A DNA stretch of 6,252 bases from Candidatus Stahliibacteriota bacterium. Lineage in GTDB: Bacteria > Hydrothermota > Tepidihabitantia > B3-TA06. The position numbers and the translations under genes are program-made. The stretch is from the NCBI GenBank assembly GCA_030670165.1, contig DAOVCF010000119.1, forward strand, positions 1 to 6,252, given 5' to 3'. Below the pieces are notes generated by a model. The model was given only the letters and a program-made list of their open reading frames with translations. It had not been told where the DNA came from and did not search any database. Below, piece by piece: positions 1-5,082 of this stretch (positions are counted from its first letter, which is position 1; each line of letters begins with the position of its first letter).

Positions 1-798
1 GGTTGGATCGCCTTCGTGGATTGCTGAAAAGACGTTCTTAACCGCCTTGGCCTCGCCTTCGGCAATGGCGATCTTCTTGAACCGTTCGGCCTTGGCTACC
101 CGCTCGATGGCTTCAGCCTCGCCCTCGGCGCGAAGGATGGCCGACTGCTTCTCACCCTCGGCCTTGAGGATGCGAGCCTGTCTGTCGCCTTCGGCCTTGT
201 TGATGGTCGCTTCCTTTACGCCCTGGGCTTCAATGACCATGGCGCGGCGCTCACGCTCGGCGCGCATCTGCTTGTGCATGGCGTCGGTCACGTCGCGGGG
301 CGGCTCGATGCGCTGTAGCTCAACACGGGTTACCTTGATTCCCCACTTGTCGGTCGCATCGTCAAGAACCTGACGCAGCCTGGTGTTTATGGACTCTCGA
401 GATGTAAGCGACTTGTCGAGCGTAAAATCACCAATCACATTCCTCAGGTTGGTCTGGGCAAGCTTGACTGCCGCCAAACGGAAGTCCTTAACGTTATAGA
501 CAACCTTTACAGGATCGGTTACCTCGTAGTAGATAACCGCGTCAACGGTCACAACCACGTTATCCGCGGTGATAACCTCCTGCGGCGGGACGTCCACCAC
601 CTGCTCGCGCATATCCACCCGGGTAAGCTTCTCAAGGAACGGGTTTATCATGTTAAGACCGGACGAAACCGTACGCTGGTACTTACCCAGTTTTTCGACC
701 AAACCCTTCTGCCACGGCCGCACGATGCGGATCGCGGTCAGCACTACGATCAGAATAAAGACCGCAACGATTACTATTATAGTAATCCAAATAGCCAC
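1..798 (-). CDS. SPFH/band-7 domain membrane protein (stomatin/QmcA-like), 3' end cut by window
   Basis: Membrane scaffold protein of the SPFH (stomatin/prohibitin/flotillin/HflK) superfamily; such proteins form large oligomeric rings or microdomains in the inner membrane. The 266 visible residues begin with one hydrophobic helix (about 3-25), followed by RPWQKGLVEKLGKY (27-40) and the family-typical stretches VDMREQVVDVPPQEVITADN (61-80), VTVDAVIYYEVTDPVK (83-98), AQTNLRNVIGDFTLD (114-128), DKWGIKVTRVEL (150-161) and MRAERERRA (178-186). From about 180 to the edge lies a charged Ala/Glu-rich coiled-coil extension with repeated 'AEGE/AEGD' units (202-205, 213-216, 224-227, 246-249), as in stomatin-like proteins. 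The start is GTG at 798, immediately after the TAA of the NfeD-like gene (799-801). An AGGAGG lies 5 nt upstream, inside the end of that gene, so translation is probably coupled. The C-terminus and stop codon lie outside the window. Family call is firm; the exact ortholog (QmcA, stomatin-like or HflK/C-like) is less certain. Confidence 0.93.
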   Translation of the reverse strand, partial: MAIWITIIVIVAVFILIVVLTAIRIVRPWQKGLVEKLGKYQRTVSSGLNMINPFLEKLTRVDMREQVVDVPPQEVITADNVVVTVDAVIYYEVTDPVKVVYNVKDFRLAAVKLAQTNLRNVIGDFTLDKSLTSRESINTRLRQVLDDATDKWGIKVTRVELQRIEPPRDVTDAMHKQMRAERERRAMVIEAQGVKEATINKAEGDRQARILKAEGEKQSAILRAEGEAEAIERVAKAERFKKIAIAEGEAKAVKNVFSAIHEGDPT

Positions 799-1248
799 TT
801 ATTCCTCCTTTACTTTAACAATAAGCCGCACGCCCTCGACGCGAACGACCTCTACTTTGGCTCCCGATTCAATGGGGGTTCCCTCGATACTGTCCGCCCG
901 CCACTCCTCATGTGTTACCCTCACCATCCCTTTATTGGTCATGGGATCAATCCGCTCGATCACCACGCCCTGTTTCCCTATCATGCGGTCCGCGGCCACC
1001 CCTTCCTTTGAGGCCTTGCGAGTTACCCTTTTGAAAAACACCCGAGAGAGCCCGAAGAGCACGGCAGAAACCGCCACCGCAACGAGAATCTGCGACCAGA
1101 TGGGTAATCTCAGCAGGGCAAACAAGGCACCCGCAACTGCTCCGATGCCAAACCACATCAGGGCAAAACCCTCGGTCACCATCTCCCCTATGAAGAACAA
1201 AACCGCTATCGCAACCCAGACGATGAGCATGATTATGTGAACATTCAT
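799..1248 (-). CDS. NfeD-like membrane protein (short form, YbbJ/NfeD1b type)
   Basis: Small membrane protein of about 149 residues, the usual length of short NfeD proteins that lack the N-terminal ClpP-like protease domain. Three hydrophobic segments (about 4-24, 28-47 and 51-70) are followed by a basic linker (FFKRVTRK) and a C-terminal OB-fold-like beta domain from about 88 to the end. That domain carries family features: IGKQGVV, GMVRVTHEEWRADS (the 'G.V...EWRA.S' signature) and GAKVEVVRVEGVRLIVK. NfeD proteins are thought to bind SPFH proteins through this soluble domain and affect their assembly. Here the partner gene starts directly at the stop codon, which supports the pairing. The ATG at 1248 is preferred because GGAGG (1256-1260) sits 7 nt upstream; an in-frame TTG at 1251 would leave only 4 nt. 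No symbol is given because the family, not a specific ortholog, is what is recognised. Confidence 0.92.
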   Translation of the reverse strand: MNVHIIMLIVWVAIAVLFFIGEMVTEGFALMWFGIGAVAGALFALLRLPIWSQILVAVAVSAVLFGLSRVFFKRVTRKASKEGVAADRMIGKQGVVIERIDPMTNKGMVRVTHEEWRADSIEGTPIESGAKVEVVRVEGVRLIVKVKEE

Positions 1249-1329
1249 CAATCAACCTCCTGAACTGAAAGCTCTCGGCTCACTATTCAAATTACAACCA
1301 ATCTTATGAGGTTATTCAACATCCGCTGA

Positions 1330-1358
1330 AGGATAAACACTTAAAGGGATATTGTCAA
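1330..1358 (-). promoter_or_regulatory. Predicted sigma70-like promoter of the NfeD-SPFH operon
   Basis: On the minus strand TTGACA (1358-1353) is followed after 17 bp by TATCCT (1335-1330). The -35 box is perfect and the -10 matches TATAAT at four of six positions. Transcription would start near 1323, giving a leader of about 75 nt before the ATG at 1248. The box lies directly downstream of the terminator of the preceding secreted-protein gene, so the operon looks independently expressed. Prediction by eye. Confidence 0.62.
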
Positions 1359-1374
1359 GCGAACTAATCTGCTC

Positions 1375-1395
1375 CTTTTCGCTTAAGGCGAAAAG
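1375..1395. repeat. Short palindrome (8-bp arms) upstream of the NfeD operon promoter
   Basis: CTTTTCGC (1375-1382) and GCGAAAAG (1388-1395) form a perfect 8-bp inverted repeat around a 5-nt spacer. It begins 17 bp upstream of the predicted -35 box, a suitable place for a regulator site. No T-run follows on either strand, so it does not look like an intrinsic terminator. It could also be a second hairpin at the 3' end of read-through transcripts from paralog A. Function unknown. Confidence 0.4.
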
Positions 1396-1403
1396 ATCGC
1401 AGG

Positions 1404-1434
1404 AAAAAAAGGAGCGAAGCCCATTTGGCTTCGC
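1404..1434 (-). terminator. Rho-independent terminator of secreted paralog A
   Basis: GGCGAAGCC-like stem: GCGAAGCC (1414-1421) pairs perfectly over 8 bp with GGCTTCGC (1427-1434) around a 5-nt loop. On the minus strand the stem is followed by TCC and then seven T (1410-1404). It lies 22 bp past the TAA stop (1458-1456) and ends the paralog A unit before the NfeD operon promoter. Confidence 0.8.
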
Positions 1435-1455
1435 CCCAAGATTACAAGTTTGTGG

Positions 1456-3075
1456 TTATCTGACGATCAGGACCCGTTCGGTGCAGGAGGAGCCACAAGC
1501 AGAAAGGCGAACGAAGTAGACGCCTGCAGAAACGCGGGATGCGTTCCAGGCAATCTCGCCCGATCCTGCAGGGGTATATCCTTGCTTTAAGGTTTCGATC
1601 CTGCGGCCCGTGGCGTCGAAGACTGAGATGTTGATGTCTGAGGCATGTGGCAGGGAGTAACGCAGATCAATCAAGCCGTCCGAGATGTTTGCGGCGGTAA
1701 GGTTCAGTTTAAGAGGCTCGCCGGGGCTTGTGGTTTTTTCCTCTTCTATCCCGATCCAGGGGAAGCCCTGATTGAACGCCGCCTTGACCGCATCCGCATT
1801 TGCCTGGAGCTCACTTAGGGTTTCAGCAAACACCACGGCCAGGGTGTAGTCGTACTCGTCGCCAGGCGCCATATCCGGATAGGGACCGGATTTAAGGAAT
1901 ATTCTTACGTCTTCCGGATCATTCCAGGATTCGAAATCGGTGGCCTTCAGGTGCTCATACTTCAAGCTATCCTGACCCCAGTTTGTGAAGTAGTCTGCCA
2001 CAGAGTCGTTAGGCCATGCCTCGAAACCAGTGGCTCCCACATCGCCCGGGGTCTCGACCAGGACAACGCCGACGTAACCAGCCGGAGTACCCCATCCAGA
2101 TTCGGAGCCATCGGCATCATAGGCATATCCGAGGTCCCTCGAGGCATCGAAGTCGGCAACGTCGTCCATGTCAGTGCCAATATCCGGGTCTACGAAGTAT
2201 CCGAAGTAGGGGGCTTGGAGCATGTGCTCGTTCATGTTGCGGATCTTGTAGTTAAGAACGATCACGTTGACCAACGCGCTCCTCCTCCAGGCATAGCTTC
2301 TCTGCTCCACACGGATGCCCAGTCCCTGGTTATCGTAGGCGTCAATTTCTGGATCAGATGGAAGCCAGATCGTGGTTGCGTCATCAAGCGGTATCCAATC
2401 GCCGCCTACCGCATAGGTATCCTCATGGGAAACGAGGTCTCCTTTCGAGGGATCAAGCTGACTTTCAGGTGGACGATTCTTGTTAAGCGCAGTATCCGCA
2501 AACGGCCAGAGGACCTGATACGGCTTCGGGGTTTCTCCTGGGCGGGCAAAGAGGCGATCTCCTTCGCCCTCAAGACCGTATCCCTCAGGGATAAGCATAT
2601 TGCTGAAGTAAAGCCCAATCGTGTCCCTATCGACCACCTCCATCTCGGGAACGGCCATCCCGCCCATATCGCTGTGGAAGGCTGCCTTCGAAACATTCGG
2701 CGTACCCTGATCTAAGGCACCGAACCAGAAGCCCATAGCGTAAAGGTAGAACTGTCTGGATCCGGCCGGGTACTCGCCGTTATTACCCCTTATATCAGGA
2801 TATTGATTTATTGAGTTGTAGGCGGGCAGGCCCTCGTACAGATGCTCATCCAGAATGTGCCGTGAAAAAACGCCACCCTGCATGGCATTGCAAACCAGGA
2901 AGTCGGAAACATTACCTGTCCCGGTCCACCAAAGATACCAGAAAGCGGCCGGCTCGTTGGTGACCTCGCTCAGAAGCCGGTATCCCGATGACGGCTGAGG
3001 TGTCAGCTCAGTGTACCGCGGAGCGGCTGCAAGCACTACACCCGTCAATATGAGGATAAGACTTAACTTACGCAT
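1456..3075 (-). CDS. Secreted protein with C-terminal T9SS/FlgD-like sorting domain (paralog A)
   Basis: Exported protein of unknown function, 539 residues. Residues 1-18 (MRKLSLILILTGVVLAAA) are a signal peptide. Family-like motifs follow: aromatic FWYLWWTG (45-52), YPAGS (102-106) with a hydrophobic YLYAMGFWFGA (110-120), LGIRVEQRSYAW (252-263), VLNYKIRN (273-280), YFGYFVDPDIG (290-300) and GPYPDMAPGD (397-406). Residues 440-539 form a beta-sandwich tail with RYSLP (472-476), INISVFDATGRRIETL (481-496), WNAS (510-513), GVYFVRL (518-524) and terminal ERVLIVR, as in type IX secretion sorting domains and FlgD-like Ig domains; this predicts surface display or release. No catalytic motif is recognised. 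Two cysteines (C527, C531) sit before the last strand; B keeps only the second. The ATG at 3075 is chosen over the one at 3078 because AGGAGG then lies 6 nt upstream, exactly as in B. Own promoter and terminator; tandem copy of B. Confidence 0.9.
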   Translation of the reverse strand: MRKLSLILILTGVVLAAAPRYTELTPQPSSGYRLLSEVTNEPAAFWYLWWTGTGNVSDFLVCNAMQGGVFSRHILDEHLYEGLPAYNSINQYPDIRGNNGEYPAGSRQFYLYAMGFWFGALDQGTPNVSKAAFHSDMGGMAVPEMEVVDRDTIGLYFSNMLIPEGYGLEGEGDRLFARPGETPKPYQVLWPFADTALNKNRPPESQLDPSKGDLVSHEDTYAVGGDWIPLDDATTIWLPSDPEIDAYDNQGLGIRVEQRSYAWRRSALVNVIVLNYKIRNMNEHMLQAPYFGYFVDPDIGTDMDDVADFDASRDLGYAYDADGSESGWGTPAGYVGVVLVETPGDVGATGFEAWPNDSVADYFTNWGQDSLKYEHLKATDFESWNDPEDVRIFLKSGPYPDMAPGDEYDYTLAVVFAETLSELQANADAVKAAFNQGFPWIGIEEEKTTSPGEPLKLNLTAANISDGLIDLRYSLPHASDINISVFDATGRRIETLKQGYTPAGSGEIAWNASRVSAGVYFVRLSACGSSCTERVLIVR

Positions 3076-3084
3076 CATGTGCCT

Positions 3085-3130
3085 CCTTTTTGGCGCCGTC
3101 CGCCTCCAAGATGGCGGACGACCACAAAGG
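3085..3130 (-). promoter_or_regulatory. Structured mRNA leader of paralog A (hairpin plus Shine-Dalgarno-pairing strand)
   Basis: In the minus-strand transcript a perfect 8-bp hairpin (3120-3113 with 3104-3097, arms CGTCCGCC/GGCGGACG, 8-nt loop) sits between the conserved leader start CCUUUGUGGU (3130-3121) and the Shine-Dalgarno region AAAAAGGAGG (3091-3082). These flanks can also pair: CCUUU with AAAGG, one G-A mismatch, then UGG with CCA and a U-G wobble. The result would stack on the hairpin with a 2-nt bulge and cover part of the ribosome-binding site. Paralog B lacks the inner hairpin but has a longer flank pairing. Folding was done by eye. Confidence 0.42.
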
Positions 3131-3174
3131 GTTAACGTGTAAAACTACTCCCAAAACAGCATTTGTCAAGCCCC
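3121..3174. repeat. Promoter/leader repeat, copy 1 (before paralog A)
   Basis: This 54-bp non-coding block matches 4964-5017 at 52 positions; both differences are G here and A there, at offsets 11 and 19. It holds the -35, spacer, -10 and the first bases of the transcript, including the CCTTTGTGGT leader element. Similarity stops abruptly after the CCCC at 3174, marking the upstream edge of the duplicated unit. Confidence 0.9.
3142..3169 (-). promoter_or_regulatory. Predicted promoter of paralog A
   Basis: The minus strand carries a perfect -35 box TTGACA (3169-3164), a 16-bp spacer and a weak -10 TAGTTT (3147-3142). The same boxes and spacer are unchanged before paralog B. Transcription would start near 3135, leaving a leader of about 60 nt. 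The -10 assignment is the weaker part; AGTTTT one base further on is an alternative. Confidence 0.58.
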
Positions 3175-3182
3175 CGGAGTAG

Positions 3183-3224
3183 AAAAGGGACGAAGCCAAA
3201 ACGCTTCAAGCGTCACTTCGCCCC
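3183..3224 (-). terminator. Probable terminator of paralog B (compound hairpin)
   Basis: CGAAG (3191-3195) pairs with CTTCG (3216-3220), extended past one mismatch by GGG (3187-3189) with CCC (3222-3224). Inside is a second small hairpin, ACGCT (3201-3205) with AGCGT (3209-3213). On the minus strand the structure is followed by only four T (3186-3183), so it is weaker than the paralog A terminator. The flanking sequence is related (both have CTTCGCCCCA/AGGATTA-type DNA just past the stop), which marks it as the duplicated counterpart. It ends about 14 bp before the -35 of paralog A. Confidence 0.55.
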
Positions 3225-3241
3225 AGGATTATGAGTCTTCG

Positions 3242-4915
3242 TTATCTTACGATCAGCACACGTTCGGTGCAGGATTTCTGGGGCGTAGTGAGGCGAACGA
3301 AGTAGACGCCTGAGGGGACAGCTGATGCATTCCAGATAATCTCTCCTTCTCCGGCAGGTGTATGCCCTTGCTTAAGGGTTTGGACCTTACGTCCCACGGC
3401 GTCGAACACGGAGATATCGATGTTTGAAGTCTTCGGCAGGGAGTAGCGAAGACCAATCAAGCCATCCGAGATGTTTGCGGTGGTAAGGTTAAGCCTAACA
3501 GGCTCAGTAGGAGTTGTTGTCTTTTGTTCTTCTATTCCGACCCAAGGGAAGCCTTGCTGGAAGGCTGCACGGACAGAATCAACGTTCGCCTGCAGCTCCG
3601 CCAACGTTTGACCTACTACCACGGCTAGGGTGAAGTCGTACTCATCACCCGGTGCCATATCAGGATAGGGACCGGAGTTCAAAAGCATCCTTGCATCATT
3701 CGGGTCATCCAGAGTCATGAAGTCGATTGAAGTCATGTAGACATATTTCAGGCTATCTGTTCCGTCGTAATAAGTCGTATCAAGATACGTCAAGACCTTC
3801 AACCCGGTCAAGCCGACATTTTCTGGGGTTCCAAGAAGCACAGCCCCAATATAACCCGGCGGTGTGCTCCAACCAGGCTCCGAGCCGTTGGCATCGTAGG
3901 CGTAACCAAGGTTCCGGTCTCGATCAAACCCGATCATATCATCCCAGAAGCCTTCCTCACCAGGAGAAGTTCCTCCTTCGCCTATGTCAGGATCGGCAAA
4001 GTAGCTGAAGTAGAGTTCCTGTAAAGCGAAATCGTTCATGTTTCGTATCTTGTAGTTGAGGACGATTGAATGAGCCAGCGGACCGGTTTCCCAGGAGTAA
4101 GTTCTCTGTTCTATCCGGATACCTAGTCCCAGGCCGTCGTAGGAATTATCGATTGTATCACCTTCAGGAGTAACTTCGCGCCGAATCCAAATGGTTACTG
4201 CCGAGTCTTCCGGTATCCAATCCCCGCCTACAGCGTAGGTATCTTCGTCGGAAACTATATCTCCTTTCGAGGGGTCAAGCTGCTCATCCGGCGGTCGGTT
4301 CTTGTTGAGCATTGTATCGGCAAAAGGCCAGAGCACTTGATAGGGCTTTGGGGTCTCACCAGGGTAAGCAAAGAGCCTGTCTCCTTCGCCTTCGAATTCG
4401 TAGCCTTCGGGAATCGTCATATCGCTGAAGTAGAGCCCAAGGTTGGAGATGTCATCCATGCCGCCGCCATCCTCCATCTCAGGCACAGCCATCGCTCCTA
4501 TATCGGACATATAGGCCGCCTTGCTAACGTTGTAAACCCATTCATCGCCTACTGGATAGATAGCCCCGAACCAGAAGCCCATCGCAAAAAGATAGAATTG
4601 CTCCGAGCCTGCAGGGTATTCCGCGTTCCTGCCTCTGGTACCAGGATACCCACCAGTGTAACCTGGCAAACCTTGGTATTCGTGTTCATCATCGGGATGG
4701 CGGGCGAAGACACCACCTTGCATGGCGTTGGAGACCAGGAAGTCGGAGACGTTACCTACCCCTGTCCACCAGACCAGCCACCACGCCGCCGGCTCATCGG
4801 TCACCTCGCTCAAAAGAGGATAACCGGATGATACCTGAGGTGTCAGCTCAGCATACCGCGGAGCGGCTGCAAGCACTACACCCGTCAATATAAGGATAAG
4901 ACTTAGTTGACGCAT
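3242..4915 (-). CDS. Secreted protein with C-terminal T9SS/FlgD-like sorting domain (paralog B)
   Basis: Exported protein of 557 residues and unknown function, close paralog of the next gene downstream. The signal peptide differs from that of A by one residue in the first 21 (MRQLSLILILTGVVLAAAPR...). The same landmarks occur in order: WWLVWWTG (45-52), YPAGS (100-104), YLFAMGFWFGA (108-118), LGIRIEQRTYSW (264-275), LNYKIRN (286-292), DPDIG (308-312), GPYPDMAPGDEYD (415-427) and the sorting tail 458-557 ending ERVLIVR. By hand count 73 of the last 100 residues are identical to A. The extra length is in acidic or Gly-rich loops: about 119-127, 149-155 (DGGGMDD), 246-256 and 313-324 (EGGTSPGEEGFW). 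The second follows the acidic DPDIG motif, which could bind a cation (inference). ATG at 4915 has AGGAGG 6 nt upstream. No enzyme motif is seen; structural or adhesive surface roles are possible but unproven. Confidence 0.9.
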   Translation of the reverse strand: MRQLSLILILTGVVLAAAPRYAELTPQVSSGYPLLSEVTDEPAAWWLVWWTGVGNVSDFLVSNAMQGGVFARHPDDEHEYQGLPGYTGGYPGTRGRNAEYPAGSEQFYLFAMGFWFGAIYPVGDEWVYNVSKAAYMSDIGAMAVPEMEDGGGMDDISNLGLYFSDMTIPEGYEFEGEGDRLFAYPGETPKPYQVLWPFADTMLNKNRPPDEQLDPSKGDIVSDEDTYAVGGDWIPEDSAVTIWIRREVTPEGDTIDNSYDGLGLGIRIEQRTYSWETGPLAHSIVLNYKIRNMNDFALQELYFSYFADPDIGEGGTSPGEEGFWDDMIGFDRDRNLGYAYDANGSEPGWSTPPGYIGAVLLGTPENVGLTGLKVLTYLDTTYYDGTDSLKYVYMTSIDFMTLDDPNDARMLLNSGPYPDMAPGDEYDFTLAVVVGQTLAELQANVDSVRAAFQQGFPWVGIEEQKTTTPTEPVRLNLTTANISDGLIGLRYSLPKTSNIDISVFDAVGRKVQTLKQGHTPAGEGEIIWNASAVPSGVYFVRLTTPQKSCTERVLIVR

Positions 4916-4923
4916 TGCGCACC

Positions 4924-4974
4924 TCCTTTGTGATTTGCGTCATACTCTGTAGTCTTAGGATGGACCACAAAGGA
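4924..4974 (-). promoter_or_regulatory. Leader of paralog B with a helix that covers the Shine-Dalgarno sequence
   Basis: The predicted mRNA begins near 4978, and bases UCCUUUGUG (4974-4966) are perfectly complementary over 9 bp to CACAAAGGA (4932-4924). The latter overlaps the ribosome-binding site AAAGGAGG (4929-4922). The enclosed loop is 33 nt. Formation would hide half of the Shine-Dalgarno sequence. The 5' strand of the helix belongs to the block conserved in both paralogs. Judged by eye; the helix has a long loop and is only moderately GC-rich. Confidence 0.42.
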
Positions 4975-5017
4975 TTAACGTATAAAACTACTCCCAAAAC
5001 AGCATTTGTCAAGCCCC
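4964..5017. repeat. Promoter/leader repeat, copy 2 (before paralog B)
   Basis: Direct copy of 3121-3174, same orientation, 1843 bp away, identical at 52 of 54 bases. It ends at CCCC (5017), 6 bp before the -35 box of hisC, so the hisC promoter lies just outside the duplicated unit. As a direct repeat it could also serve for recombination that fuses or deletes one paralog. Confidence 0.9.
4985..5012 (-). promoter_or_regulatory. Predicted promoter of paralog B
   Basis: On the minus strand, TTGACA (5012-5007), 16-bp spacer, TAGTTT (4990-4985), identical to the paralog A promoter. Predicted start near 4978 and a leader of about 63 nt. It is arranged back to back with the hisC promoter, with 11 bp between the two -35 boxes. 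Confidence 0.58.
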
Positions 5018-5023
5018 ATGAAC

Positions 5024-5051
5024 TTGACAGCCGGATTTTAACCTGTATAGT
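5024..5051 (+). promoter_or_regulatory. Predicted sigma70-like promoter of hisC
   Basis: TTGACA (5024-5029), 16-bp spacer, TATAGT (5046-5051): a perfect -35 and a -10 with five of six consensus bases, the best-looking promoter in the window. Transcription would begin near 5058, about 25 nt before the GTG start. Its position also argues against any hisC start upstream of it. Confidence 0.68.
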
Positions 5052-5082
5052 CAGGGAAAAGAACAGCTACCCGGAGGTCTCA

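Noticed and set aside
47..373. Repetitive plus-strand frame rich in Ala, Ser, Arg and Met near the left edge
   Set aside because: It mirrors the Ala/Glu-rich coiled-coil of the SPFH protein on the minus strand; low-complexity antisense shadow.
569..1240. Long open frame on the plus strand (about 223 codons), antisense to the NfeD-like and SPFH genes
   Set aside because: Its translation is rich in Thr, Ser and Ile without any domain, it spans two well-supported genes on the other strand, and no ribosome-binding site was seen. It is a reading-frame shadow.
1375..1395. Palindrome considered as a second or bidirectional terminator
   Set aside because: Neither strand has a T-run after the stem; it is kept only as an inverted repeat of unknown role.
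1951..2715. 254-codon open frame on the plus strand inside paralog A, with a related one in paralog B (4337-4831)
   Set aside because: The two antisense frames resemble each other only because the sense genes are homologous. They start without ribosome-binding sites and cover different extents.
3097..3120. GC-rich hairpin considered as a terminator or attenuator before paralog A
   Set aside because: On the minus strand it is followed by GGCGCCAAAAAGG rather than T residues, and no leader peptide is apparent.
3121..5017. The two 54-bp direct repeats considered as ends of a mobile element
   Set aside because: No transposase or integrase, no terminal inverted repeats or target-site duplication were seen; the repeats are the promoters of two paralogous units.
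4915..5082. Upstream extension of hisC to an ATG at 4915 (56 extra residues)
   Set aside because: The extension runs through the leader and promoter of paralog B and through the hisC promoter, lacks a fitting ribosome-binding site, and would make the enzyme longer than its family. GTG 5083 has GGAGG at the right distance.
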